Source of the DNA: Theionarchaea archaeon
Lineage (GTDB): Archaea > Methanobacteriota_B > Thermococci > Methanofastidiosales > SZ-28-30
NCBI GenBank assembly: GCA_018992685.1
Contig: JACVGT010000021.1
Span: 81,748-145,747 of the forward strand
Reading direction: 5' to 3'
Length of the DNA stretch: 64,000 bases
Both the position numbers and the translations under genes were made by a program. Of the stretch, positions 29,139-38,685 are shown one piece after another. The notes beneath the pieces were generated by a model that worked only from the letters and a program-made list of their open reading frames with translations, was not told the DNA's origin and did not search any database. Numbering within the stretch: position 1 is the stretch's first letter; the number at the start of each line of letters is the position of its first letter.

Positions 29139-30776
29139 ATGAAGCAAGCATTTGACAGGCTCCAGAAAGAATTCATGGAAGTGTGCTTCTGCAGGCGTCC
29201 TCAGGAAGCGAGTTATCTTGGATTCACTGAGTATGATGCAAAAATGCCCTTGGGGAGTCTTGATCATCGTGTAAGAGAAATAAAGCAGGATAGAGAATTC
29301 CTGCAACGGTTTTGTGATATTAATGAAGAAAACCTGGACTTTGATCGAAGGCTTTCCCTGAAATTGGCTATTCATAAGCTGAAGATATGGTTATTTGTGG
29401 ACGAGACTCTTCAGCATTATTTAATGGATCCCAATGCGTCAAATGAAATTTCCTCAGCCCTGAACAGTCTGTTCATACGGGAAGGGCCTGAGAAGTTCTA
29501 TCCAATCCTGAAGAGACTAGAGCAGACTCCCCAGTACATTGAAGACTTCAAGAGCCGAATAGTTCACCCCACACGACTGTGGACAGAAATGGCTATAGAA
29601 GCTGCCGACGGGTTGCTTGAATTTCTGCCTCTGATCGTGGCTGCAGCCAGAGATGAAGCACCGCACATTGCGGAGTCAATAGAAGATGCCGGAAAGACGG
29701 TGGAGAAGTCACTGCTGAGCTACATATCCTTCTTGCGTGGGATTCTCCCCCAGGCTGTCACTCCCTGGGTCATGGGAAAGGAGAATTTTGAGACACTCCT
29801 GAGACTCAGGAAAATACCTTATACAGGGGCCCAAATCCTGGATATGGGAAAAAAGTGGCTTAAAGATGAGACAGAGATTCTGACGGAACTTGCACGCACA
29901 ATTGACGGTAAAAAATCTGTGGATGAAGTTGCTCGGGCAGTGAAATCGCAGCACCCCCCCACCTTTGACGAGGTCCTGGAGTTGTACCGTACCTACATAG
30001 AAAAATCTAGGGGTTTCATCATTGCTAATGATATTGTAACCGTCCCTGAGAATGAGGTCCTTGTAGTTCAGGAGACTCCATCCTACATCAGGTATCAGTT
30101 GCCTTTTGCTGCTTATATGGCGGCCCCCGCGGTAGGGAATCGGATTGGTCACTACTGGGTTACTCCTCCCGAAGACGCGCAGGGGCTGGATGAGCACTCT
30201 GAACCTGCAATAGCCAACACCTCGGTCCATGAGGCATATCCAGGACATCATATTCAGATTTTCTGTAGCAACAGCCATCCTCACCCATTGCGCTGGGCCT
30301 TCACTCCGTCTGACGTCTATGCCAAATACGTGTCCGAAGGCCCTGAATTGATTGAAGGATGGGCTCACTACTGTGAAGAATATATGCTGCAGAAAGGATT
30401 CAGTGCGACCCGTGAACACAGATTCATCAAGGCTCTGTGGGGAAGATTCAGGGCAATCCGAATAGTCGCAGATGTGCAGCTTTCAACAGGAGATATGACA
30501 TTTGATGAAGCTGTCGCCTTCTTGCAGACAGAAGGGGGACTCCCTCTGTACGCAGCGAAAGCAGAAGTCAAGAGGTATACTCTTGGTCCTTCCTACCCCC
30601 TGTCCTACCTCCTGGGAAAGCACATGGTAGTAGACCTCAAGGCCAGGGTACAGCAGATGATGGGATCACAGTTCACAGACAAATTCTTTCATGATACCCT
30701 TGTCTATGAAGGGACCATGCCACTGGCTCTCATGGAGGAAGCATTTGTCCACAGATCACAAGAACACTCTCTCTAG
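29139..30776 (+). CDS. DUF885-family putative zinc carboxypeptidase
   Basis: The 545-residue, largely helical protein carries HEAYPGHH near residue 364 and, further on, EGPELIEGWAHYCEEYM, the metal-binding HExxxGHH/E set of the DUF885 family, which includes putative dipeptidyl carboxypeptidase-like enzymes. No signal peptide, so it is probably cytoplasmic. ATG 29139 follows a TATTTATAAG box by about 25 nt. Substrate unknown. Confidence 0.85.
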   Translation: MKQAFDRLQKEFMEVCFCRRPQEASYLGFTEYDAKMPLGSLDHRVREIKQDREFLQRFCDINEENLDFDRRLSLKLAIHKLKIWLFVDETLQHYLMDPNASNEISSALNSLFIREGPEKFYPILKRLEQTPQYIEDFKSRIVHPTRLWTEMAIEAADGLLEFLPLIVAAARDEAPHIAESIEDAGKTVEKSLLSYISFLRGILPQAVTPWVMGKENFETLLRLRKIPYTGAQILDMGKKWLKDETEILTELARTIDGKKSVDEVARAVKSQHPPTFDEVLELYRTYIEKSRGFIIANDIVTVPENEVLVVQETPSYIRYQLPFAAYMAAPAVGNRIGHYWVTPPEDAQGLDEHSEPAIANTSVHEAYPGHHIQIFCSNSHPHPLRWAFTPSDVYAKYVSEGPELIEGWAHYCEEYMLQKGFSATREHRFIKALWGRFRAIRIVADVQLSTGDMTFDEAVAFLQTEGGLPLYAAKAEVKRYTLGPSYPLSYLLGKHMVVDLKARVQQMMGSQFTDKFFHDTLVYEGTMPLALMEEAFVHRSQEHSL

Positions 30777-30854
30777 TACAATACTACGGTGAAATGAATA
30801 CCTCTTCCATCAAGGACTACCGACAGCTTTACTCAAAAAAGAAGTGATAAAGAA

Positions 30855-31355
30855 CTACAGACTATCATAGACTGCTCTGAAAATGCTGTAACTCTCTTCT
30901 GAATACAGGACGAAGACCACGTCGAGAGGTTTAGGGTACGTGAGAACCTCCTCCAACATGACCTGTGCACATCGGTTCAGGGGAAAGCCTCCCACACCTG
31001 TGCCCAGTGCAGGAAAGGCTACTCTTTTGACTCCAAGGCTTTCTGCAAGCTTCAGAGCGTTTCTGGTTGCCTTTCGTATTACCTGTTCATTTGTTCTGAG
31101 ATCCTGTCCCATCACTGCTGCATGAATCACGTAGCGTGCAGGCAGTGTGCCAGCACCTGTCTCCACAACATCTCCCACAGATATCGGTCCTTTTCTCACA
31201 GCTTCGTCCTCAATGTCCTGTCCCCCTCTCCTCTTCAGAGCTCCCGCAACTCCGGTCCCCATCCACAGGTGGTTATTTGCTGCATTAACCACAGCATCCA
31301 CCTCAATACTGGAGATGTCTCCTTTTACGAGTCGGATCCTGTCTTTAATAGTCAT
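30855..31355 (-). CDS. Macro-domain protein (ADP-ribose-type hydrolase)
   Basis: The 166-residue macro domain has [44 protein letters not shown] and [13 protein letters not shown]. The family binds ADP-ribose and often removes it from proteins or from O-acetyl-ADP-ribose. ATG 31355 begins at the family N-terminus and overlaps the upstream dehydrogenase stop by 11 bp; a longer start at 31397 would add an unlikely tail. Probably translationally coupled to the dehydrogenase gene. Confidence 0.9.
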   Translation of the reverse strand: MTIKDRIRLVKGDISSIEVDAVVNAANNHLWMGTGVAGALKRRGGQDIEDEAVRKGPISVGDVVETGAGTLPARYVIHAAVMGQDLRTNEQVIRKATRNALKLAESLGVKRVAFPALGTGVGGFPLNRCAQVMLEEVLTYPKPLDVVFVLYSEESYSIFRAVYDSL

Positions 31356-32184
31356 AGAATCCTTTTCCCGTTTTCCTCCCCAGGTACCCGGCTTCAACCA
31401 TTTTCACCAGTAAAGGACATGGTCGGTACTTACTGTCCTTGTATCCTTCGTACAGAACATTCATTACCGCCAGCACCACGTCCAGTCCGATGAGGTCAGC
31501 CAGCGTCAGAGGCCCCATAGGGTGGTTCATACCCAGTTTCATCACCGTATCGATGGCCTCCCTGGATCCAATTCCCTCGTACAAACAGAAAATCGCCTCG
31601 TTAATCATGGGACATAATATTCTGTTGGAAATAAATCCTGGGAAATCGTTCGCTTCTACAGGGGTCTTTCCCAACTGTTGGGCCAGTTCGACAGTCCTTC
31701 TGGTAGTCTCATCAGAGGTGGGCAGTGCCCTGATGATCTCCACCAGCTTCATCAAGGGAACGGGGTTCATGAAGTGCATACCAATGACTTTATCCGGCCT
31801 GGAGGTTGTAGCGGCCAGCTCCGTAACTGGCAAGCTGGACGTGTTGGTGGCCAGAATACTATCGGGGGAGACAATGGCATCCAGTTCCCTGAATATATCC
31901 TTCTTGAGGTTTAAATTCTCTGTGGCAGCTTCAATGACAAATTCTGCCCCTTTGATATCCTGTAGGTCCAGAGTACCCCGTATCCTGGACAGAATATCTT
32001 TCATGTCTGTATCCGAGATCTTCTCTTTTTCGACGAATTTAGAGAGGCTCTTCTGAATGATAGAGAGTCCTCTGTCAATAAACTGCTGTTCAATATCACG
32101 CATAACAACATCATGTCCTGCCGTGGCACACACTTGGGTAATCCCATTCCCCATGGTGCCAGCACCAATAACAGCGATCTTCAT
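31345..32184 (-). CDS. 3-hydroxyacyl-CoA (3-hydroxybutyryl-CoA) dehydrogenase
   Basis: The 279-residue protein has the NAD-binding start [20 protein letters not shown], the catalytic segment [37 protein letters not shown] and the C-terminal [10 protein letters not shown]. It oxidises or reduces 3-hydroxyacyl-CoA. ATG 32184 is preferred to the long upstream reading because it begins at the Rossmann fold and has a GGTGAG ribosome site and a TTTTAA box upstream. No other CoA-pathway genes are adjacent. Confidence 0.93.
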   Translation of the reverse strand: MKIAVIGAGTMGNGITQVCATAGHDVVMRDIEQQFIDRGLSIIQKSLSKFVEKEKISDTDMKDILSRIRGTLDLQDIKGAEFVIEAATENLNLKKDIFRELDAIVSPDSILATNTSSLPVTELAATTSRPDKVIGMHFMNPVPLMKLVEIIRALPTSDETTRRTVELAQQLGKTPVEANDFPGFISNRILCPMINEAIFCLYEGIGSREAIDTVMKLGMNHPMGPLTLADLIGLDVVLAVMNVLYEGYKDSKYRPCPLLVKMVEAGYLGRKTGKGFYDY

Positions 32185-32520
32185 GTACTCACCTGACCTC
32201 TCTTTTTCCATTGCCTTAAAAGGGTTTACCATCTTTCTATTACATATCACATATCTTGCATGGACTGTATATTCCCGGTCAAAAAACAGAATGTAGATCA
32301 GTATTAGTATTTTCATCTTTTTCATATTCACTATACCGATACACATTTTCGACTCATTTTTCCTTTTTTCTCTCAATTCTCGTAATCTTTTACATATTTG
32401 TCATGAATTTCATTATTTGCTTAAAGAATTGCGATTTCATCGAAAACCAACTTGAGATGTCACGATTTTCCCAAAAAATCTATCGCAAAGCTTAAGTATG
32501 TGTAATGATATTACGGGTAT
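32185..32520. other. A/T-rich divergent intergenic region
   Basis: The 336-bp gap between divergent genes holds a promoter for the dehydrogenase on the minus strand (CTTTTAAGG near 32213-32225) and one for the plus-strand gene (GCTTAAGTA near 32489-32497). Between them I see T-rich sequence but no supportable gene or repeat. Confidence 0.5.
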
Positions 32521-33672
32521 ATGGGAAGAATTATGGGAACCCTGACAAGAGATATTGGCATGCTCTGCTGGATGGCATGGAGCACGACCTGCCCATCACT
32601 CAGATTTTCGGTGTCTTCTTCACTTGCCCATATCGCCCATGTTGCATGCAGGACCCGACTGGAAACCCTTCCTGCGCATTGCCTTCCCTATCACGAACTT
32701 CTGGGAGAATCCTACTTGAAAGAAAAGCACTGGGTGTATGCCATCCTCATGGCTGTCATGGAATCCCTCCCCGTACTGTACGGGAGACGCACACAGGATG
32801 AGATTCTTCATTCTGTCCTGGGGAAGACCTACCTGGGAGCAAGCTCAAAACTGCTGGATAACCTCAACGACGAGATCCACACTGTCGATCAGGCTCTCAG
32901 TTCACTGCAGAACTACCTTGCAGCCCTGACGTGTGGACACTATCAGGTGAACGAAGATTCCAAAGTCTCAAGAGCTGAATCTTCTGCATGCGAAATGGCT
33001 TCCTGGATATATACCACCTTGAATGATGATTCCCCTGCATTCACCTGGTATGTTGAAGATTGTAGGAAGTTGGTGAATGGTCAGGTAGCCTCACTGAACC
33101 ACAAGAGGACAACATGGCCATCACTTGCTGAGTATGTCGGTGCCATTGCAGAAAAGAGCATTGGGGATGTATGGATTGATATTGATCTGTGTCAGGTAGA
33201 CGAGGTGGATTCAGATACACACCTTCTCAAGAAGAGCAATGAGTACATTTTCAAGTCCAGTCTTCTCTATGATGATGTTCAGGATCTCACAGACGATATT
33301 GAGACCACTTCCATAAATTCCGTGCTGCTCTTGGCTCTGGAGAGAAAAATAATCTCAGAAGCAGATCTTGAGAACCTGCAACCGGCTCAGCTGAAGGTGT
33401 TGCTTCAGGAAGCTGGCATCGTAGACGATATTATTCACCTGGCTGACGCCTTCTTTTTGAAAGGCATTTATGCCTTCCAGGACATAGAGACCACAGAGGT
33501 AGACAAGAAAGGGTTGCTCTACAGCTTCCAGCTCGTGCGGCTTTTCAATTTTAGAAAGCTGCTTTTAGCACAGAGGGATAGAAAGACACTCAAAAAGGTC
33601 ATGGCATCCTTCTCAGATCTCCAATCACTGCGAGACACCATACCTGAAGAAATTGGGGCTCTCGTCTGGTGA
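32521..33672 (+). CDS. Helical protein with two Asp-rich motifs, possible isoprenoid-synthase fold
   Basis: I do not recognise this 383-residue, mostly helical protein. It has two acidic motifs on predicted helices about 150 residues apart: LLDNLNDE near residue 115 and LYDDVQDLTDD near residue 255. Prenyl-diphosphate and related class I synthases bind Mg-diphosphate with such a pair. The next gene is a prenyltransferase, 4 nt downstream, which fits a prenyl-lipid role. Family membership is inference; there is no KR-type substrate segment I can confirm. A TATA-like box near 32490 precedes ATG 32521. Confidence 0.55.
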   Translation: MGRIMGTLTRDIGMLCWMAWSTTCPSLRFSVSSSLAHIAHVACRTRLETLPAHCLPYHELLGESYLKEKHWVYAILMAVMESLPVLYGRRTQDEILHSVLGKTYLGASSKLLDNLNDEIHTVDQALSSLQNYLAALTCGHYQVNEDSKVSRAESSACEMASWIYTTLNDDSPAFTWYVEDCRKLVNGQVASLNHKRTTWPSLAEYVGAIAEKSIGDVWIDIDLCQVDEVDSDTHLLKKSNEYIFKSSLLYDDVQDLTDDIETTSINSVLLLALERKIISEADLENLQPAQLKVLLQEAGIVDDIIHLADAFFLKGIYAFQDIETTEVDKKGLLYSFQLVRLFNFRKLLLAQRDRKTLKKVMASFSDLQSLRDTIPEEIGALVW

Positions 33673-33676
33673 TAGA

Positions 33677-34570
33677 ATGGTTAACCCATGGGTGAGAGCA
33701 ATCCGGCTGCAATACTACCCCACGACGGGGCTGATCCTGCTGGTGGCCCTATCTGTATCCGCTTTTGAAGGCATTGTCTTCATGACCGGCATTGTGTGGA
33801 TAGTGGCAGGGAATGTACTCCTCCATTGTGCATGCAGTCTGATCAATGAATACCGGGATTTCAAAACTGGGGCAGACCTCGTGGAGTATCCTCAGAGCGG
33901 GTGGTCAGCAACAGGAGGGAGTGGTGTCCTAAAGGAGCAACTACTTCTGCCCAGGCAGGCTCTGCGTGTATCTGCCATCCTGTTCTTGGCATCCTGGGCT
34001 ATCTGGCTGGTCCTGGGTTACAAGACCGATTACTGGGTTGTCTTCTTGATGAGTGGAGCCCTCTTGATGACATACTTGTATTCGGCAGCTGTATCTGTGG
34101 GAGGATTTTACTACTACAGAGATGTTGCAATGAGCCTGGGGAGCGTCCCTCTGGTAGTGGTATCAGTGGTGAAGGTCTTGACTGCAGGGTACTCTCTGGT
34201 TGCTCTTGCTACAGGAATTATTATGGGAATACTGATTCTTATTTACCTCCTATACCATGGGATTGTGGATCTAAATGCAGATTCTATGAGTGGAAAACTG
34301 CGGATCAGCAGGGTACTGGGACCGGAAAAGACACGTATGGTCGCGAAGGTGCTTTTCTTTTCCACGGTTCTGGGAGTCACGGGATTGGCGTACAAGGGGG
34401 TTCTCCCTCAATTCAGTATGTTGATAGTTACGCTACTCCCTCCTGCCATTGTCGTCATGTGGAACGAGAAGAGGCAGCCCCCCATGAAGACCTACAACCA
34501 GGTTATCTTACTGCTAGGAGCAGCTGCAGTATTTCTCTGCAGTGGGTTCTGGGTGCATCTTGTATTGTAG
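33677..34570 (+). CDS. UbiA/MenA-like membrane prenyltransferase
   Basis: The 297-residue polytopic protein has about eight membrane segments. The first Asp-rich motif is MenA-like (NEYRDFKTGAD followed by SATGGSGVLKE) and the second is DLNADSMSGKL. UbiA-superfamily enzymes join a prenyl chain to an acceptor ring or glycerol phosphate. The acceptor is unknown; a menaquinone-like quinone fits the motif best. ATG 33677, 4 nt after the previous stop, is preferred over 33653. Confidence 0.85.
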   Translation: MVNPWVRAIRLQYYPTTGLILLVALSVSAFEGIVFMTGIVWIVAGNVLLHCACSLINEYRDFKTGADLVEYPQSGWSATGGSGVLKEQLLLPRQALRVSAILFLASWAIWLVLGYKTDYWVVFLMSGALLMTYLYSAAVSVGGFYYYRDVAMSLGSVPLVVVSVVKVLTAGYSLVALATGIIMGILILIYLLYHGIVDLNADSMSGKLRISRVLGPEKTRMVAKVLFFSTVLGVTGLAYKGVLPQFSMLIVTLLPPAIVVMWNEKRQPPMKTYNQVILLLGAAAVFLCSGFWVHLVL

Positions 34571-34625
34571 AAGAGGGTGATACTCCCACAGGCAGGTTTA
34601 TAAGATGTGATTTGCCAGTTCTTTT

Positions 34626-35462
34626 ATGAAACGCCGGATCAACTGGATGCGGGTCATAAGTATTACTGGATTGGCCCTGGCTTTCCTGGGCATCCAGATC
34701 ATTTTCACAAGCTATACACTGTTTGATACGAATTTTGATCATGTGATCTCCATGCTCATAAGGAGAGGCGCCATTGAAACTGTGGTGGCCCTGCTGTTGT
34801 TTGTGGTAGTTGCCAAGAATACGACCCTGCATGACATCAAAGTTATCCTGCACAGTCTGAGAGTATATGTTGTACTGGCAAGTCTATTTCTGTTGCTTGG
34901 ATTCGTTGCGGGTATTTTCCTGCAGGAGGCTTTCAAGGGACTTGCCCAAACTATTTTTGAAGAATTGGCCAGGGAAGCTGAAAAAATCCAATCCATTCCA
35001 TCCCACTATCAGGTTCTTGTAATTTTTGGAAACAATTCCCGTGTTACAGCACTCTCTGGTATCGTTTCTGGAATTATAGCCCCTTTTTTCCTTGTTGGAG
35101 TCCTGGTCCCGCCAGTGGTCATGGGGATGAACGGATTCATACTGGGGTTTGCCCCCGGTCTTGTGGGGATGAGCTGGTCTGATTTTATGATAGCCATTGC
35201 CCCCCACGGGATATTTGAAATTCCTGCCCTGGTTCTGTCTGCGGCTGTCGGATTGAAGTTTGCCATCTCAGTACTCCAAGCCTGCATTGGGTATCTGTTT
35301 CCTCCACCAGGTGTCAAGGCGATGGAGGCCTTCCTAGACAGGATCAGACCTGGATGGTATTCACTGAAGCTCTTTGCCTTGATCATTCCCCTTCTCGTGG
35401 TGGCTGCATTCGTCGAAGCTTACGTCACCCCGCAGATCATGGAGCTTTTTGGCATCTTGTAA
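34626..35462 (+). CDS. SpoIIM-family (DUF95) membrane protein
   Basis: The 278-residue protein has an N-terminal membrane helix, a soluble loop (about 35-80), and five further segments with the family signature ALSGIVSGIIAPFFLVGVLVPPVVMGMNGFILGF and PHGIFEIPALVLSAAVGLKFA. Members occur in many archaea; in Bacillus SpoIIM acts in membrane remodelling, but the archaeal role is unknown. A GTTTATAAG box near 34596 sits about 30 nt before the ATG. Confidence 0.85.
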   Translation: MKRRINWMRVISITGLALAFLGIQIIFTSYTLFDTNFDHVISMLIRRGAIETVVALLLFVVVAKNTTLHDIKVILHSLRVYVVLASLFLLLGFVAGIFLQEAFKGLAQTIFEELAREAEKIQSIPSHYQVLVIFGNNSRVTALSGIVSGIIAPFFLVGVLVPPVVMGMNGFILGFAPGLVGMSWSDFMIAIAPHGIFEIPALVLSAAVGLKFAISVLQACIGYLFPPPGVKAMEAFLDRIRPGWYSLKLFALIIPLLVVAAFVEAYVTPQIMELFGIL

Positions 35463-35558
35463 TCGAGGGTACACCTGAACTGAGTAATGGCTGAAAAGGG
35501 TACGTGGGAATCCTGAAAATCCTAAACCCTTATAACTTCTGGTGCTGTGCTGTAGACA

Positions 35559-36977
35559 ATGCAGAAGAAACGCAGTGATGGCAACTTAGCAATTCTGACC
35601 TCCATTATCGTCCCAACAGCCATCATGATATACCGGAATGACAGCATGAGCCTTTTTGAATTCCGCGTTCTAATGGGGGGGTTTTTGATCCCTATTTTTG
35701 GAGAATTCCTTCTCTTCCAGAAAAAGAAAAGTTCTGCCTTGAAGTGGATCTTGTTTTCCCACACGTCTCTGTTCATTCTTGCAGTAATTGCTCTCTCCTT
35801 TCACAAGAAGGAGCACCTGTTCTTTGGACTGTTCTCTGCAGGGATACTGATCATTCTCCTCTCCAATGCAGTAATAGATAATCTCTCTTTCACTGCCCGG
35901 GTCATGAGGCTATTTACGGGAGGCATTGCGTTCTGGGTTGTAGTTTCATATTTTCCTCTAAACATTGTGCTTTCAGTGATATTTGGAGCCGTAGCATTCT
36001 TTCTGTGTTACATTTTCTTTGAGATTCCTGTGAAGATCACTCCCACGCAACCTCCCAAGTCAGTCGAACAGAGTGTACCACCTCGCGAGCTTGTGCTCAT
36101 GTCCCCAGCGGCGCAATTTTTCCGTAAGCGGGATTTTTCCCGGCTGACAAGCGAAGTTAATACACTCATTGAGGTGACGGATTGCTCACCATATGCAGAG
36201 CGGACTATCAGAGAAGAAGCTCTCACCTATATTCTCCAGCTCTATTCGCGAAAAGCAGAGTCTTTTGAGCAGTGTGTTGCGCAGCCTGACCTGCAGGAAT
36301 TTCATGATAAAGTTGATCACTGCAGGAGGCTTCTGGCAAAGATGCAGCAGGCAGAGACGGGGTGGAACAACCTCAGGGCAGACCTGTCCTTTCTGAAGAA
36401 ACATGTCAAGGAAGCCACTTCGCAGCAGATCCAAGAGATTCTTTCTCAAATCTCTAACTTCAAAGAGGAATATGGCAATCATGTGCCTGAAAAAGATATG
36501 GCTGCTCTTTCCAAAGAGGTTGCTGCTACTTCGCAGTATATTGCACACTACGATGTCATTAGAGAAGAATGGGGCAACTTGGCAAAGGAGGTATCTCGGC
36601 TCATGAGACGACTTGAAGTTGCTCAACCGTCTGAATGCCAGACATTGAGGGACCGGTTCACGGAGAATGTGGGCCTCTTTCAAAGATGCATTCCTCTGGA
36701 GAAGATTGAGGAAATGCGCCAGAAGATTACGTACTGTCACTCTCTTTCACAACTGATGGAAGAATGGAAAACCCTCAAGGCATCCCTGAATAGTGTCTTG
36801 AGTGCAACCCAGGATTCCGGACAGGAAATTGCGGAGCTTGAACGGCTTTTCCTTTCTAAAACGGATGAATTTGCATCTATAGTGCCCCCTGATGAAATAT
36901 CATGGATGAAAGTTCGACTTAGGCTGGCACGTCTCAGCCATGAGAGATCTGGACAGAAAGGTCAAGACGCGGGCTGA
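35559..36977 (+). CDS. Membrane-anchored helical-repeat protein
   Basis: The 472-residue protein has about five N-terminal membrane helices (1-160) and a long soluble helical C-terminus. That part looks like three or more repeats of about 80 residues, each with a cue such as NHVPEKDMAALSKEV, RCIPLEKIEEMRQKI or SIVPPDEISWMKVRL, and a following EEWxxL (REEWGNLAKEV, MEEWKTLKASL). I do not recognise the family. A scaffold role is a guess. A CCTTATAAC box lies about 30 nt upstream. The downstream glycosyltransferase follows closely. Confidence 0.8.
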   Translation: MQKKRSDGNLAILTSIIVPTAIMIYRNDSMSLFEFRVLMGGFLIPIFGEFLLFQKKKSSALKWILFSHTSLFILAVIALSFHKKEHLFFGLFSAGILIILLSNAVIDNLSFTARVMRLFTGGIAFWVVVSYFPLNIVLSVIFGAVAFFLCYIFFEIPVKITPTQPPKSVEQSVPPRELVLMSPAAQFFRKRDFSRLTSEVNTLIEVTDCSPYAERTIREEALTYILQLYSRKAESFEQCVAQPDLQEFHDKVDHCRRLLAKMQQAETGWNNLRADLSFLKKHVKEATSQQIQEILSQISNFKEEYGNHVPEKDMAALSKEVAATSQYIAHYDVIREEWGNLAKEVSRLMRRLEVAQPSECQTLRDRFTENVGLFQRCIPLEKIEEMRQKITYCHSLSQLMEEWKTLKASLNSVLSATQDSGQEIAELERLFLSKTDEFASIVPPDEISWMKVRLRLARLSHERSGQKGQDAG

Positions 36978-36998
36978 TTGAACAAATGGAGAGTAAGC

Positions 36999-37685
36999 AT
37001 GAAGGTTTCACTGGTATTTCCGACCCGAAATGAAAAACTTACCATAGGAGGCTGCATAAATAAGGCCAGGGAGGCTCTCCGTCAGAATTCATTCGATGTA
37101 GAGGTTATCGTCTGTGATAGTTCTGTGGACGCTACTCCACAGATTGCTCTGGATCTGGGAGCCGATGTCATTTCTTGCACCACACTGGGGTACGGTCGTG
37201 CGTGTCGAACAGGACTTCACCATTCCTCAGGGAATGTTATCGTGATATGTGATGCAGATGGGACTTATCCCTTGGAAATACTAGAAGAATTCATCGAACC
37301 AGCGATTTCGGGTGAAGCAGATCTCGTGATTGGGAATCGATTTACCAGCATCATGGAAAAGGGTGCCATGCCATGGCACCACAAATATGTGGGTAATCCC
37401 TTTCTCACCGGTGTACTGAATCTCCTTTTTGGGATGGATATTAAAGATGCACACTGCGGGATGAGGGCAGTAACCCGGAAAGCGTATCAGAACATGCATA
37501 TGAAGTGCGATGGCATGGAATTCGCATCAGAAATGCTTGTTGAAGCCAAGAGGTGTGGCCTCACCATCAGACAAGTTCCCATACCCTACTTTTCAAGGAG
37601 ATCTCCTTCTCATCTTAATTCATTTTCAGACGGATGGAGGCATTTTTGGTTCCTGGTTTCACGCTGGATCAGATCTCATCTGTAG
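36999..37685 (+). CDS. Glycosyltransferase family 2 (dolichol-phosphate hexosyltransferase type)
   Basis: The 228-residue GT-A enzyme has SLVFPTRNEKLTIGGCI, DGTYPLEILEEF with the metal-binding CDADG, and the DPM1-like MRAVTRKAYQNM...EFASEMLVEAKRCG. It probably transfers a sugar from a nucleotide donor to a polyprenyl phosphate on the cytoplasmic face. ATG 36999 follows a GGAGAG ribosome site; TTG 36978 is the alternative. Confidence 0.88.
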   Translation: MKVSLVFPTRNEKLTIGGCINKAREALRQNSFDVEVIVCDSSVDATPQIALDLGADVISCTTLGYGRACRTGLHHSSGNVIVICDADGTYPLEILEEFIEPAISGEADLVIGNRFTSIMEKGAMPWHHKYVGNPFLTGVLNLLFGMDIKDAHCGMRAVTRKAYQNMHMKCDGMEFASEMLVEAKRCGLTIRQVPIPYFSRRSPSHLNSFSDGWRHFWFLVSRWIRSHL

Positions 37686-37803
37686 CTGTTTCAGAGAATG
37701 CCCGGGGAATGCGAGGGTTTATATAGAACGATTCGATGAGTACGTATAGATCGGAAACCATTTCCGGAAAAAGAAATGAGAAAACAGCTGAGGAGAGTTC
37801 AGT

Positions 37804-38685
37804 ATGGAAACGCTCTCTATAATTATCCCGACACTGGATGAAGAGGAAGCCATTGGACTGGTTCTGGACGAATGCCTGTCAGTACTGGAGACTCTGCCCT
37901 TTGAATCAGAGGTAATTGTGGTGGATGGGAATTCTTGTGATAAGACAGCAGAAATTGCCAGAGAAAGGGGAGCCAGAGTGATAACGGAAAAGCGAAGAGG
38001 GAAGGGCACTGCCATAATGACTGCATTCAGAAGAACAAGTTCCGAGTATGTAATTATGATGGATGGGGATTTCTCCTATGATCCACGGGATATACCCAGA
38101 ATGCTGGCCCCATTACGTAACAATGAAGCCGACTGCGTACTGGGGAAGAGAAATCCTGCAGAAGGCTCCATGGCCAGGGTCAACAATGTGGGTAACCGGA
38201 TCATCAGTGGACTCGTCCGGATGTTGTACAACATTCCTGTTTGTGATGTGTGCACAGGGTTTTGGGCACTCAAGAAAGATGTGGTGGCGATTTTGAAGAA
38301 TAGTGATGCAGGGGGATTTGACCTGGAGGCCACCATGTTGATAAGAACGTTCCACGGAGGATACCACGTTGCAGAAGTACCTGTGGGGTACAGGCAGAGG
38401 AAAGGGACTGCAAAGTTGCGTCCTCTGCGAAGTGGGATTACTATTGTAGCTACTGTAGTAAGGATGTTGCGAGACTACAATCCACTCCTTCTGTTCGGGG
38501 GAATCAGCTTGCTGAGCTTTCTTATTGGGGGGTTTCTAGGGGTTAATGTGATATCCATGTTTCAGAAATATGGAGAAATCATGATCGGAAGGGCTTTGTT
38601 GACAGTGCTTTTCATTCTGATCGGTGTCCAGAGTTTGTTTTTCGGGCTACTCTCTGATATGATTCTGAGAAGGGATATGAGATGA
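37804..38685 (+). CDS. Glycosyltransferase family 2 with C-terminal membrane helices
   Basis: The 293-residue protein has a GT-A domain (IIIPTLDEEEAIGLVLDECL, VVVDGNS, MMDGDFSYDPRDIPRML, FWALKKDVVAIL) and two C-terminal membrane segments (about 225-285). It resembles dolichyl-phosphate glucosyl- or mannosyltransferases. Its stop overlaps the start of the next glycosyltransferase (ATGA). The ATG is preceded by a GAGGAGAG ribosome site. Confidence 0.9.
   Translation: METLSIIIPTLDEEEAIGLVLDECLSVLETLPFESEVIVVDGNSCDKTAEIARERGARVITEKRRGKGTAIMTAFRRTSSEYVIMMDGDFSYDPRDIPRMLAPLRNNEADCVLGKRNPAEGSMARVNNVGNRIISGLVRMLYNIPVCDVCTGFWALKKDVVAILKNSDAGGFDLEATMLIRTFHGGYHVAEVPVGYRQRKGTAKLRPLRSGITIVATVVRMLRDYNPLLLFGGISLLSFLIGGFLGVNVISMFQKYGEIMIGRALLTVLFILIGVQSLFFGLLSDMILRRDMR

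Noticed and set aside
29709-30419. Long minus-strand frame inside the DUF885 gene
   Set aside because: Antisense to the conserved HEAYPGHH region; no promoter or ribosome site and no recognisable domain.
31355-31397. Longer start for the macro-domain gene
   Set aside because: It would overlap the dehydrogenase end by 53 bp and add a tail without resemblance to macro domains.
32184-32376. Longer start for the hydroxyacyl-CoA dehydrogenase
   Set aside because: Adds 64 residues before the Rossmann GAGTMG motif that are not part of the family; the promoter lies inside it.
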